Shown piece by piece: positions 6,205 to 12,223 of a DNA stretch of 12,223 nucleotides. Source of the DNA: DATGYC01 sp035298385 (lineage in GTDB: Bacteria > Bacillota > Sulfobacillia > Symbiobacteriales > Symbiobacteriaceae). A program made the translations under genes and the position numbers. Numbering within the stretch: the first letter of the stretch is position 1; every line of letters begins with the position of its first letter. The notes beneath the pieces are model-generated. The model had not been told where the DNA came from and did no database searches. It worked only from the letters and a program-made list of their open reading frames with translations. The DNA is taken from positions 1-12,223 of the forward strand of contig DATGYC010000336.1 in the NCBI GenBank assembly GCA_035298385.1, in the 5' to 3' direction.

Positions 6205-6968
6205 CAGGCCTTCCCCTCCCACCGAGCGGCGATTACGGTGATGTTGTCCGATCCACCTCGCTCGTTTGCGAGGTCGACGAGCCGCTCAACCAGTTCCTCC
6301 ACCGGGAGAGATTGGCTAAGGGTCCGGATCTCTGTCAGCGGCACCAGATTGGAGAGCCCATCTGAGCAGAGGAGGAGCGTATCCCCCTCTTCCCAGAGCG
6401 TCTCCACCTTCTCAATAAGGGCTGTCTCCTCCATACCAAGCGCCCGGGTGAGGGCGTGGCGCTGCGGATGGTGGCGAAGCTCCTCCTCGGTCAACTGGCC
6501 CGAGAGCCAGAGCTCGTTGGCGAAGTTGTGGTCCGTCGTCACCTGCCAAGCGGCCCGATTGGAGATCAGCATCCCCTTCGAATCGCCGATATGGCCGACA
6601 AAGAGCCGCTCCCCCCAGAGAATGACCCCCGTCAGTGTGGAGCCCATATGCCCCCACTCCGGTTTCAGCGACTGGGCCTGCAGGATCGCTTTGTTCGCCC
6701 GTTGGATCGCTTCGAGCAGCCCTTCACCGATCAGGCCGTTCTCAGCCCAGTCGGCTGCATGGACGCTGACCCGTTCCCGGACGGTCTCGACGGCTATTCG
6801 GGCGGCCTCTTCGCCGCCCACATAGCCGCCCATGCCGTCTGCGACGATCAGGAGGGCAGCGTTGCCACGAGGATCAAGCGACTGTATCAAACAGGCATCC
6901 TGGTTCGTGGAACGGACTCGTCCGAGATCGGAGCGCTGCCCGAAGACGACGTGCACGCCTTTCGTCAA
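6204..6968 (-). CDS. prpC: PP2C-type Ser/Thr protein phosphatase PrpC/Stp
   Basis: A 254-aa soluble metal-dependent phosphatase that reverses PrkC phosphorylation. PPM/PP2C motifs are in order: RSTNQD (19-24), the metal-binding VADGMGG (42-48) with Asp44, GSTLTG (109-114), HIGDSKG (126-132), CSDGL (201-205) with Asp203, and SDNITVI (240-246) with Asp241. The length fits the family. The TTG start at 6968 overlaps the rlmN stop (TTGA), with GAGGAG immediately before it, which is unusually close; a GTG at 6956 is a possible alternative. The gene is translationally linked to prkC at its 3' end by a one-base stop/start overlap, so kinase and phosphatase should be made together. Confidence 0.96.
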   Translation of the reverse strand: MTKGVHVVFGQRSDLGRVRSTNQDACLIQSLDPRGNAALLIVADGMGGYVGGEEAARIAVETVRERVSVHAADWAENGLIGEGLLEAIQRANKAILQAQSLKPEWGHMGSTLTGVILWGERLFVGHIGDSKGMLISNRAAWQVTTDHNFANELWLSGQLTEEELRHHPQRHALTRALGMEETALIEKVETLWEEGDTLLLCSDGLSNLVPLTEIRTLSQSLPVEELVERLVDLANERGGSDNITVIAARWEGKA

Positions 6969-8323
6969 CTCCTCGCGCGGTTGCGCTGACGTTCTACCCG
7001 ATTGCGGAGCTGGCCACAGGCGGCGTCAATATCGCCGCCCATCTCCCGTCGGACCGTCGTCTCCAGGCCGTACCCTTGCAGGATCTCTGCGAAGCGCTTG
7101 ATGCGCTCGCGCGAAGGGCGCCGGTACTGGGGCCGCTCGGCGACGGGGTTCATGGGGATCAAATTCACATGAGCGAGGGAGCCCTTCAGGAGCGCGGCAA
7201 GTTGCTCCGCCTCTTCGGGGTTGTCGTTCACTTCCTCGATCAAGATGTACTCATAGGTCACGCGGCGCCCGGTCGTCTCCGCGTAGTGCCGGGTGGCCGT
7301 TAGGACCTCCTGGACCGGCCAGACGCGGTTGACCGGCATCAACTCCGAGCGGAGCCGATCATTCGGGGCGTGGAGCGAGAGGGCCAGGGTGATCGGGATC
7401 TCCTCTTCGGTCAGGCGGTAGATCGCCGGGACGAGCCCGGAGGTCGAGAGGGTGATGTGCCGGTAGCCGATGTTCAGACCATCAGGGTCGTGCATCAGGC
7501 GGACCGCCTTCAGCACTTGGTCGTAGTTCTCCATCGGCTCGCCGGAGCCCATCAGAACGACGGAGTCGATCCGCTGCCCTTCAGGCAGGTCGGCGCCCAT
7601 GACCAATATCTGATCGACGATCTCACCGGCCAGAAGGTTCCGTACAAGCCCACCAAAGGTGGAGGCGCAGAAGGAGCAACCCATCCGGCAACCGACCTGG
7701 GTGGTGACGCAGACCGCGTTTCCGTAGTTGTGCCGCATCAGGACGGACTCAACCTTCTGCCCGTCGGGCAGCTGGAAGAGGTACTTGGTCGTCCGGGTGG
7801 GCTCAGCCTGCTGGGCGACCTCGCTCGTGCAGAGCTTCAGGCGGGCGTTCTCGGCCAGCTTCGCCCGGAAGGCGGCGGAAAGGTTGGTCATCTGGTCAAA
7901 GGTGGTCGCACCCTTCTGGTAGACCCACTGGAAGAGTTGCTTGGCCCGGAAGGCCGGCTCCCCTAAAGATTCGACGAACGCCTTCAACTCCTCCTTGGTC
8001 ATGCCAACGAGGGGCCTCTTTCCGTCGAGATCGAGCAGGAAGGAGGGATCAGCCTTGGCCGGAACCGCACCGAAGCCGGCGCCGGTGGGGGCGGCTCCGC
8101 CCGGCTGGATGACCGGGGCAGCAGCCCCCGCAGCGCGGATGGGCTCCGGGTGGCTGAGAAGGGCGCCGAAGACGGTGGGCGAGGGGGCCGCGAAGCCGCG
8201 CACAACCTTGCGGGCGGTCTCGCCCTCGGGGCGCCGGTTGGGCCGCTGGGCGGTCTCGCCCTCAGGGCGCCGGCCTGGACCGGCGGGGCGCCCGCTCTGA
8301 TTCTTCGCTGGGGGCTTAGGCAT
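6965..8323 (-). CDS. rlmN: Dual-specificity rRNA/tRNA methyltransferase RlmN, with long N-terminal extension
   Basis: A radical-SAM enzyme that makes 2-methyladenosine at 23S rRNA A2503 and tRNA A37 via a methylated cysteine intermediate. The 4Fe-4S motif is C212-x3-C216-x2-C219; the two mechanistic cysteines are C205 (NAVCVTTQVGC) and C436 (DIDAACGQL). Other signatures are GSGEPMENYD (260-269), TLSTSGLVP (291-299), LALSLHAP (313-320) and LIPMNPV (388-394). The product is 452 aa, about 100 longer than usual: the catalytic protein begins near residue 101, after a Pro/Gly/Arg-rich extension containing a 12-residue tandem repeat (RRPEGETA). ATG at 8323 has a strong AAGGAGGT 7 bases upstream, so the extension seems to be translated. 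It overlaps the end of rsmB by 8 bases. Confidence 0.96.
   Translation of the reverse strand: MPKPPAKNQSGRPAGPGRRPEGETAQRPNRRPEGETARKVVRGFAAPSPTVFGALLSHPEPIRAAGAAAPVIQPGGAAPTGAGFGAVPAKADPSFLLDLDGKRPLVGMTKEELKAFVESLGEPAFRAKQLFQWVYQKGATTFDQMTNLSAAFRAKLAENARLKLCTSEVAQQAEPTRTTKYLFQLPDGQKVESVLMRHNYGNAVCVTTQVGCRMGCSFCASTFGGLVRNLLAGEIVDQILVMGADLPEGQRIDSVVLMGSGEPMENYDQVLKAVRLMHDPDGLNIGYRHITLSTSGLVPAIYRLTEEEIPITLALSLHAPNDRLRSELMPVNRVWPVQEVLTATRHYAETTGRRVTYEYILIEEVNDNPEEAEQLAALLKGSLAHVNLIPMNPVAERPQYRRPSRERIKRFAEILQGYGLETTVRREMGGDIDAACGQLRNRVERQRNRARS
8212..8273. repeat. 36-base in-frame direct repeat in the 5' end of rlmN
   Basis: Two 26-base copies (8212-8237 and 8248-8273) differ at one base and are offset by 36 bases, i.e. 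12 codons. They encode the repeated RRPEGETA in the disordered N-terminal extension of RlmN. Confidence 0.85.
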
Positions 8324-9710
8324 TCACAGGACCTCCTTGCTTCCGCATCCGGGCGATGAAGAAGCCATCGGTCCCGTGCACGTGGGGCAGTAGTTGAATC
8401 CAACCGGCCTCACCAGCGGTCTCCCGCAGGCTGGTCGGCAGGAAGGGGGCGATCGGTTCGAACTGGAACTCCGGATGCTTGGCCACAAACTGGCTGACGA
8501 GCTCCTGGTTCTCGGCCGGGTGGATCGTACAGGTCGAGTAGACCAGTACACCGCCGGGCTTCAAGACGAGAGCAGCCGCTTCCAAGATATCCGCCTGGAT
8601 CGCGGCGAGGGCGTGGACATCCGCCGGTTGCTTGCGCCACCGGGCGTCCGGGCGCCGGGAGAGCGTCCCCAGACCCGAGCACGGCGCATCGACCAGGACG
8701 GCATCCGCCCGGCCGGGCATCAGCTTGCCGAGGTGTCGGGCGTCCGCTGCGAGACCCTGGATGATCGAGGCGCCAACCCGCTCGGCGTTCGCTTCGATCA
8801 TATCGATCTTGTGCGGGTGCAGATCGCAGGCGACGACGCTGCCCTTGTTCGCCATCCGCTCGGCGATGTGCGTCGACTTGCCACCCGGGGCGGCGGCGAC
8901 GTCGACGACGTGCCAGCCCTGCTTGGGCGCCAAGACAGGGGCGACCAGCATCGAGGACTCGTCCTGCACCGTGAAGAGGCCGGCCTTAAAGGACTTCAAC
9001 TTCTCGATGCCAGCGGCGTTTCCGACGCCGTCCAGAATCAGCCCTTCTGGCGAATGGGTCGTCGGGCGGGCGGTAATGCCCTCGGTGGTGAAGCGCTCGA
9101 TCAGCGCCTCGCGATTCGTCTTGAGCCGGTTGACCCGGACGGTCAGCGGCGGGACCTGGTTGGCCGCCTCCATCAGGGCGGTGGCGCCCTCCTTGCCGTA
9201 CTCCTGTAGCCAGGTGGCGACGATCCAGCGCGGGAAGGAGAGGGTCAGGGCGAGGTTGCCGATCTGGTCCTTCTCCTCGGTGGGCCAGGGCAGGTCGGCC
9301 TGGCGGCGGAGGAAGTTGCGCAGGACGCCGTTGACGAACTTGGCGACGCCGGCATGGCCGTACCGCTTGGCCAGCTCGACCGCCTCGTTGACAGCCGCAG
9401 ACTCGGGGACGCGGTCCATGTAGCGGATCTGGTAGAGGGCGCTGCGCAGGTTGGCGCGCGCCCAGACGTCAATGTTGGCAACGGGGCGCCCGGCGATCTG
9501 CTCGATCAGCCAGTCCAGGGTGCCCTGGCGGCGGGCGACGCCGTAGACGAGTTCCGTGGCGAAGGCGCGATCACGCACCTCGAGCTGGCTCTTGCCCAGG
9601 TGGGCGTCCAGGGCGAGGTTGGCGTAACTCTCTTTGATATCGACGTCCCGCAGGGCACGTAGCGCGAGCTCGCGCGCCGAACGGACCGGGGAGCGGTCGG
9701 GGTGGGGCAT
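8316..9710 (-). CDS. rsmB: 16S rRNA (cytosine 967-C5)-methyltransferase RsmB
   Basis: A 464-aa SAM-dependent enzyme that methylates C967 of 16S rRNA. It has an N-terminal NusB-like RNA-binding domain (about 10-140, with ARELALRAL and the NAVNEAVELAK-type region) and a C-terminal Rossmann methyltransferase. SAM-binding motif I is DVAAAPGGKSTHIA (270-283), the conserved DAPCSGLGTL (341-350) supplies Cys344, and STCT (392-395) supplies the catalytic Cys394, as in RNA m5C enzymes. ATG at 9710 has GGAGG 7 bases upstream. It is the first gene of the minus-strand block, directly behind the promoter at 9747-9775; in B. subtilis priA-def-fmt lie upstream, but here an intergenic region and a divergent gene follow instead. 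Confidence 0.97.
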   Translation of the reverse strand: MPHPDRSPVRSARELALRALRDVDIKESYANLALDAHLGKSQLEVRDRAFATELVYGVARRQGTLDWLIEQIAGRPVANIDVWARANLRSALYQIRYMDRVPESAAVNEAVELAKRYGHAGVAKFVNGVLRNFLRRQADLPWPTEEKDQIGNLALTLSFPRWIVATWLQEYGKEGATALMEAANQVPPLTVRVNRLKTNREALIERFTTEGITARPTTHSPEGLILDGVGNAAGIEKLKSFKAGLFTVQDESSMLVAPVLAPKQGWHVVDVAAAPGGKSTHIAERMANKGSVVACDLHPHKIDMIEANAERVGASIIQGLAADARHLGKLMPGRADAVLVDAPCSGLGTLSRRPDARWRKQPADVHALAAIQADILEAAALVLKPGGVLVYSTCTIHPAENQELVSQFVAKHPEFQFEPIAPFLPTSLRETAGEAGWIQLLPHVHGTDGFFIARMRKQGGPVNA

Positions 9711-9746
9711 CTTGTCTCCTCCGATTCAAAAAAACTACTACCTCTT

Positions 9747-9775
9747 AGTTTACCTGTTTCCGACAGATTGGGCAA
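9747..9775 (-). promoter_or_regulatory. Predicted SigA-type promoter of the rsmB operon
   Basis: On the minus strand TTGCCC (9770-9775) and TAAACT (9747-9752) are separated by exactly 17 bases. The leader to the rsmB ATG is about 30 bases and includes GGAGGAGA. The -35 hexamer is identical to that proposed for hslO. Confidence 0.55.
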
Positions 9776-9781
9776 ACGAAA

Positions 9782-9810
9782 GAGCCACCCCAGGTTTGTG
9801 AGGGTGGCCC
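9782..9810 (-). terminator. Hairpin between the divergent promoters
   Basis: A 9-bp stem on the minus strand (7 perfect pairs, 9784-9790 with 9802-9808, plus outer pairs including one G-U) with an 11-base loop is followed by TTTCGTTT. It resembles a short intrinsic terminator reading toward rsmB, though no gene on that strand precedes it; it may block antisense transcription coming from the dedA side. Confidence 0.4.
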
Positions 9811-9857
9811 ACATTCTTTTGTCTATGCGTCCTGGCGGAGGGAGACGGCTAGTCCAG

Positions 9858-9886
9858 TTGCCAATCGGGATTCGGCTTGGTGAAAT
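9858..9886 (+). promoter_or_regulatory. Possible promoter of the DedA-like gene
   Basis: TTGCCA (9858-9863) and TGAAAT (9881-9886) are 17 bases apart. This would give a leader of about 140 bases before the gene at 10033. The leader holds two purine-rich AGGAGG-type sequences (9950-9956 and 9981-9988) with no start codon at a normal distance. A TATAGT at 9933-9938 is another possible -10 without a clear -35. Confidence 0.3.
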
Positions 9887-10032
9887 ACCTCCGTGAATGG
9901 ACACGGCCGAAACTAACCGAAAATAACAACAATATAGTGGCGTCGACACAGGAGGATTTTACCGCCAGGAGTGGAACCTTAAGGAGGAATCTCTGCTTCC
10001 CGGTACCTCGATGTACGGAGAGGATCAACGTA

Positions 10033-10650
10033 ATGGCTCACCAGGTGCTGTTCGAATGGGTTGGAGCGCTTTGGCTTTTCGTCGAATCACTAGGCGTACC
10101 GCTCCTCTCTGAGGGAGCCTTCGCTTCTTTTGTCGGAGCTGTCCAAGCCGGACGACTGACCCTATGGGAATCCTATCTGATCGCTTATCTGTCGACGATT
10201 GCGGGGAACGCTGCCGGGTACTGGGCCTTCGCCCTCTGGGGCCCCCGCATCAAGGTCTGGCTGGGCCGGCGCTGGCCCTCCATCCCAGAACAGATGACGC
10301 GCTTCGAACCTCGAATCCGCAAGTCGGTTTGGCTGGCGATGGGAATCGCTCGCTTTGTGGGCTTGGGGACGTTCGGCATCGTCCTCTGGGTGGCAGGGCT
10401 GGTCCGCGTGCCTGCCAGGACCTTCTTGCCTTACCTCTTCGCCCTGGATCTGATCTGGACGGCGATCTGGCTCTTCGCTTCCAACGCCGTGATCACGCTG
10501 CTGCTGGACGAGTTGAAGGCGATGGAGCATCTGCCGGTCCCGATTCTGATCGGCATCGGCATTCTGGCCGTCGGCGGCTTCTTTGGGATCCACCGTGGCG
10601 TGAAGAAGTGGATCGCCTGGCGGCGGAAGGCCGGGCAGACGCAGGAGTAA
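10033..10650 (+). CDS. DedA/SNARE-associated family membrane protein
   Basis: A 205-aa multi-pass membrane protein with several hydrophobic segments (about 8-40, 46-70, 98-125, 132-157, 168-186) and a basic C-terminus. The arrangement resembles the DedA (SNARE-associated, VTT) family, some members of which are undecaprenyl-phosphate or phospholipid flippases: an acidic residue after a P-L-L-S-E turn (22-27), a G-N-x-x-G-Y-W segment (58-64) and I-A-R-F ... G-L-V-R-V-P ... F-L-P-Y (105-134) in place of the usual R-F-x-P ... G. The second conserved arginine region is atypical, so substrate is not predictable. ATG at 10033 has GGAGAGG 9 bases upstream; an in-frame extension to TTG 9877 adds 52 residues of non-membrane sequence with no family resemblance and was not used. 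Confidence 0.65.
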   Translation: MAHQVLFEWVGALWLFVESLGVPLLSEGAFASFVGAVQAGRLTLWESYLIAYLSTIAGNAAGYWAFALWGPRIKVWLGRRWPSIPEQMTRFEPRIRKSVWLAMGIARFVGLGTFGIVLWVAGLVRVPARTFLPYLFALDLIWTAIWLFASNAVITLLLDELKAMEHLPVPILIGIGILAVGGFFGIHRGVKKWIAWRRKAGQTQE

Positions 10651-10658
10651 GTGCATAA

Positions 10659-10693
10659 CGAGGGCGCCCCCGGCTAGACCGGGGGCGCCCTCG
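10659..10693. terminator. Strong bidirectional terminator
   Basis: A perfect 15-bp inverted repeat (10659-10673 with 10679-10693) around the loop CTAGA is followed by TCTCTTA on the plus strand. It begins 8 bases after the DedA-like stop and ends 4 bases before the stop of the convergent ubiquitin-like gene, so it can serve both. Confidence 0.8.
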
Positions 10694-10697
10694 TCTC

Positions 10698-10946
10698 TTA
10701 CGGGCTTGAATCAAGTCGGGGTCGCACGAGCAACCAGGACCCAGTCCAGACCCCGGCCTCCGCCAGGGTTTGGCCCGGCTCGAGTCGACGGATCGGGGGA
10801 GCAGCCAGGAGTTCCCACTCCCCGGTTGCCTCCCCACCGCCGATGAGGGCGCCCAAGATTGGCAGAAGCTCCTCGAGCGGTCGCTGGGCCGGGAGTTCAA
10901 GGTCCCGCCAGTCCCCTTCTCGCCCGACCGAGAGCAGGACGTTCAT
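10698..10946 (-). CDS. YukD/EsaB-type ubiquitin-like protein
   Basis: An 82-aa protein with a ubiquitin-like pattern: beta strand MNVLLSVGRE (1-10), DLELPAQRPLEELLPIL (15-31) with strand plus helix, W44-E-L, and a closing TLAEAGVWTGSWLLVRP (60-76) that matches the L-x-x-x-G-[IV]-x-x-G-[DS]-x-L ending of YukD/EsaB. These proteins are regulatory or structural partners of Firmicutes type VII (WXG100) secretion systems and are found with WXG100 substrates and EssC-type ATPases. Its ATG (10946-10944) overlaps the stop of the upstream cysteine-peptidase gene (ATGA), so the two are translationally coupled. Length equals the family's (about 80). A general ubiquitin-like fold protein of other function remains possible. 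Confidence 0.72.
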   Translation of the reverse strand: MNVLLSVGREGDWRDLELPAQRPLEELLPILGALIGGGEATGEWELLAAPPIRRLEPGQTLAEAGVWTGSWLLVRPRLDSSP

Positions 10947-12073
10947 GATCGCTCCTGGACGTGGACGATCGCCTGCAGCTGACCGCCCTGGTACTTCTGG
11001 TCGTTCAGGAGGTCAGCCAAGGTCTTGCGGGTGGTGTTGGCGGGGTCGTGGATGAGGAACTGAGCCGGGTCAGACGGGGCGCCCTGCCCGGTGAAGCCCC
11101 GGACGACGACCCAGTGCTGGTTGGCACCGTTCTTGACGCCGATCACCACGGGCTCGCCCTCGGTCAGTGCCTGGTGGGCCTCGGTCATGGCCGTACCCAG
11201 TGCCTCGGGCCCCCCGGGCAGTTCCTGATGCACCAGCTCCAACCCCCACTGCTTCTGCAGGTAGCCATCCGCCTGCGCCCACACGACGTTGCCGTCAGCG
11301 TTCACGGTCTCTTTGGCTAGGGCGCCCATGGACTCGCGGGTCGCCTCAAAGGAGTCCCGATGATAGTCGACCAGCATGGCGATGGCCGTCAGTGTACAGC
11401 CCGACCTCTCGTAGGTATCTGTTTGGCCAAAGTGCAGGTCAGCGTAGGCTGGGTCGGTCTGATTGTGGTATGGCACGAACGGCTGCAGGGGAATGGCCGG
11501 GGCGCCGGGCGCCCCTCCGTCGGTACCACGGGTCACCTGGTGCCCGACGAGCGCCCAGGCCTGCGGATCGATCTGACCCTTGGGCGGCATGGTCAGGCCG
11601 TACTCGGAATGGAGGCGTTCGAGGGCGGCGGTCGTCTTCGGCCCGAAGCCCTCCTCCTGCACCGAGAGGGTGCGCTGGAGGAAGCGAAGTTGCTCGGGAG
11701 TCGGTGCCTGTGCCGCGGAGGGACCGCCGGGGGCGCCCTGCCAGATGGCCGTGGCCAGGCCGCTGGCGGCTGACCCCATCCACTGCAGGGGTCTTTCGAT
11801 CCGGGACTGACCCTGCTCATCAGCCTGCCGGTAGGCCTCGGCATGGTCAAGGAGGGCCCGCGTCAACGTGGCTGCTCCCTCCTCGAGGGTACCCGCCTGC
11901 AGGGCTGCTTGGCTAATCAACTCGTCCAGGTCACTCTTCTGGCCGGTCTCCCAGTCCAGGGCGCCCGCCCGCTGGCGGATCTGGGGTGCCAGGGCGCCGA
12001 GGAGTACCTCCGCCCGCTTCATCTCGCCCGCTACTTGGTCGAGTTCAGCGGGATCTACACGAATGGCTGGCAA
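10943..12073 (-). CDS. WXG100-like / peptidoglycan-binding / C39-like cysteine peptidase
   Basis: A 376-aa three-part protein without a signal peptide. Residues 1-95 are helical and resemble a WXG100/ESX secretion domain: two long amphipathic helices around a turn with W41-E-T-G44 instead of the exact W-x-G. Residues about 125-178 look like a PG_binding_1 domain (LQRTL ... EGFGPKTTAALERL ... GQIDPQAWALVG). Residues 195-375 form a papain-like C39-type peptidase with Cys226 (ERSGCTLTAIAM), His320 (ANQHWVVVRGF) and Asp343 (IHDPAN). The start is TTG at 12073 with AAAGGGGGAG about 7 bases upstream. It overlaps the YukD-like gene (ATGA) and starts 18 bases after the preceding gene. Export by a type VII system and action on the cell wall or on neighbouring proteins is inference; a fusion of an exported hydrolase with its secretion tag would fit. 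Confidence 0.78.
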   Translation of the reverse strand: MPAIRVDPAELDQVAGEMKRAEVLLGALAPQIRQRAGALDWETGQKSDLDELISQAALQAGTLEEGAATLTRALLDHAEAYRQADEQGQSRIERPLQWMGSAASGLATAIWQGAPGGPSAAQAPTPEQLRFLQRTLSVQEEGFGPKTTAALERLHSEYGLTMPPKGQIDPQAWALVGHQVTRGTDGGAPGAPAIPLQPFVPYHNQTDPAYADLHFGQTDTYERSGCTLTAIAMLVDYHRDSFEATRESMGALAKETVNADGNVVWAQADGYLQKQWGLELVHQELPGGPEALGTAMTEAHQALTEGEPVVIGVKNGANQHWVVVRGFTGQGAPSDPAQFLIHDPANTTRKTLADLLNDQKYQGGQLQAIVHVQERS

Positions 12074-12091
12074 TCCGACTCCCCCTTTTGA

Positions 12092-12223
12092 CTAGATGCC
12101 TTTGAAGGGCGCCCCGGTGAGGGCAGGGTTGGCCAGGACGGCCTCGCGGCGCCCGCGCACGGTGGTGCCGGGTGAGCCGCTCAGTTCGGTGAGGACCTGC
12201 AGACGTTCGGTCTCATCGCCCGC
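12092..12223 (-). CDS. C-terminal end of an unidentified protein (partial)
   Basis: The minus strand is open from the window edge to a TAG stop at 12092-12094, giving 43 residues that begin AGDETERLQVLTELSG and end GAPFKGI. I recognise no family. The stretch has a helix-like start (ETERLQVLTEL) and an Arg-rich middle. It lies 18 bases before the cysteine-peptidase gene on the same strand, so it is probably in the same operon. By context it may be another type VII secretion component or substrate, but the fragment itself does not show this. Confidence 0.55.
   Translation of the reverse strand, partial: AGDETERLQVLTELSGSPGTTVRGRREAVLANPALTGAPFKGI

Noticed and set aside
9877..10032. 52-residue N-terminal extension of the DedA-like protein from TTG 9877
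   Set aside because: It is hydrophilic and unlike the family, lacks a ribosome site, and overlaps the likely promoter; ATG 10033 has GGAGAGG upstream.
10011..10112. Short frame from ATG 10011
   Set aside because: It overlaps the DedA-like gene in another frame and the AAGGAGGA is 22 bases away, too far to serve it.
11167..11916. Long plus-strand frame of 249 codons opposite the peptidase gene
   Set aside because: It is Arg/Pro/Ser-rich, typical of the antisense frame of a high-GC gene, and lacks a ribosome site.

Overview
The window looks like the chromosome of a high-GC, endospore-forming member of the Bacillota (Firmicutes). The minus-strand gene order rsmB - rlmN - prpC - prkC - rsgA - rpe - (cheW) - small membrane gene - spoVM, facing a convergent rpmB, is close to the Bacillus subtilis order rsmB-rlmN-prpC-prkC-rsgA-rpe-thiN-spoVM with rpmB on the opposite strand. 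Finding SpoVM, a spore-only peptide, makes a spore former very likely. The high GC and frequent GTG/TTG starts would suit a Symbiobacterium-like or other deep high-GC lineage, but the exact taxon is inference.

Layout. 1-60 (+): last 19 codons of rpmB (ribosomal protein bL28), followed by a terminator. 61-635: a 575-base convergent gap with no credible gene. It holds an imperfect 124-base palindrome and an array in which a TTCTGAC-like word occurs 16 times at strict 11/21-base spacing, the core being a 32-base tandem repeat. 636-1520 (-): hslO (Hsp33) with its own promoter. 1699-1806 (-): spoVM, 35 aa, and 1833-1997 (-): an unrecognised 54-aa membrane protein; these appear to form a small sporulation operon with a possible SigE-type promoter. 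2125-2544/2553 (-): a stand-alone cheW. 2623-9710 (-): the rpe, rsgA, prkC, prpC, rlmN, rsmB block, read in the order rsmB to rpe, with overlapping or nearly touching genes except for a GC-rich hairpin between prkC and rsgA. 9711-10032: divergent promoter region. 10033-10650 (+): a DedA-like membrane protein. 10659-10693: a perfect 15-bp hairpin terminator shared with the convergent locus to its right.

10698-12223 (-): a three-gene string ending in a YukD/EsaB-type ubiquitin-like protein. Before it lies a 376-aa protein combining a WXG100-like N-terminal helical region, a peptidoglycan-binding domain and a C39-like cysteine peptidase, and before that the C-terminal end of an unidentified protein. 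This suggests the edge of a type VII (WXG100/ESX-like) secretion locus with a cell-wall-directed effector or processing enzyme.

How the genes fit together: the main block couples ribosome maturation and rRNA modification (RsmB, RlmN, RsgA) to a PASTA Ser/Thr kinase/phosphatase switch (PrkC/PrpC) that senses cell-wall fragments. RsgA is a reported PrkC-type substrate in Firmicutes, so the shared operon is functionally sensible. Hsp33 and the spore genes add stress and development functions around it. No tRNA, rRNA, CRISPR array or insertion sequence was seen.
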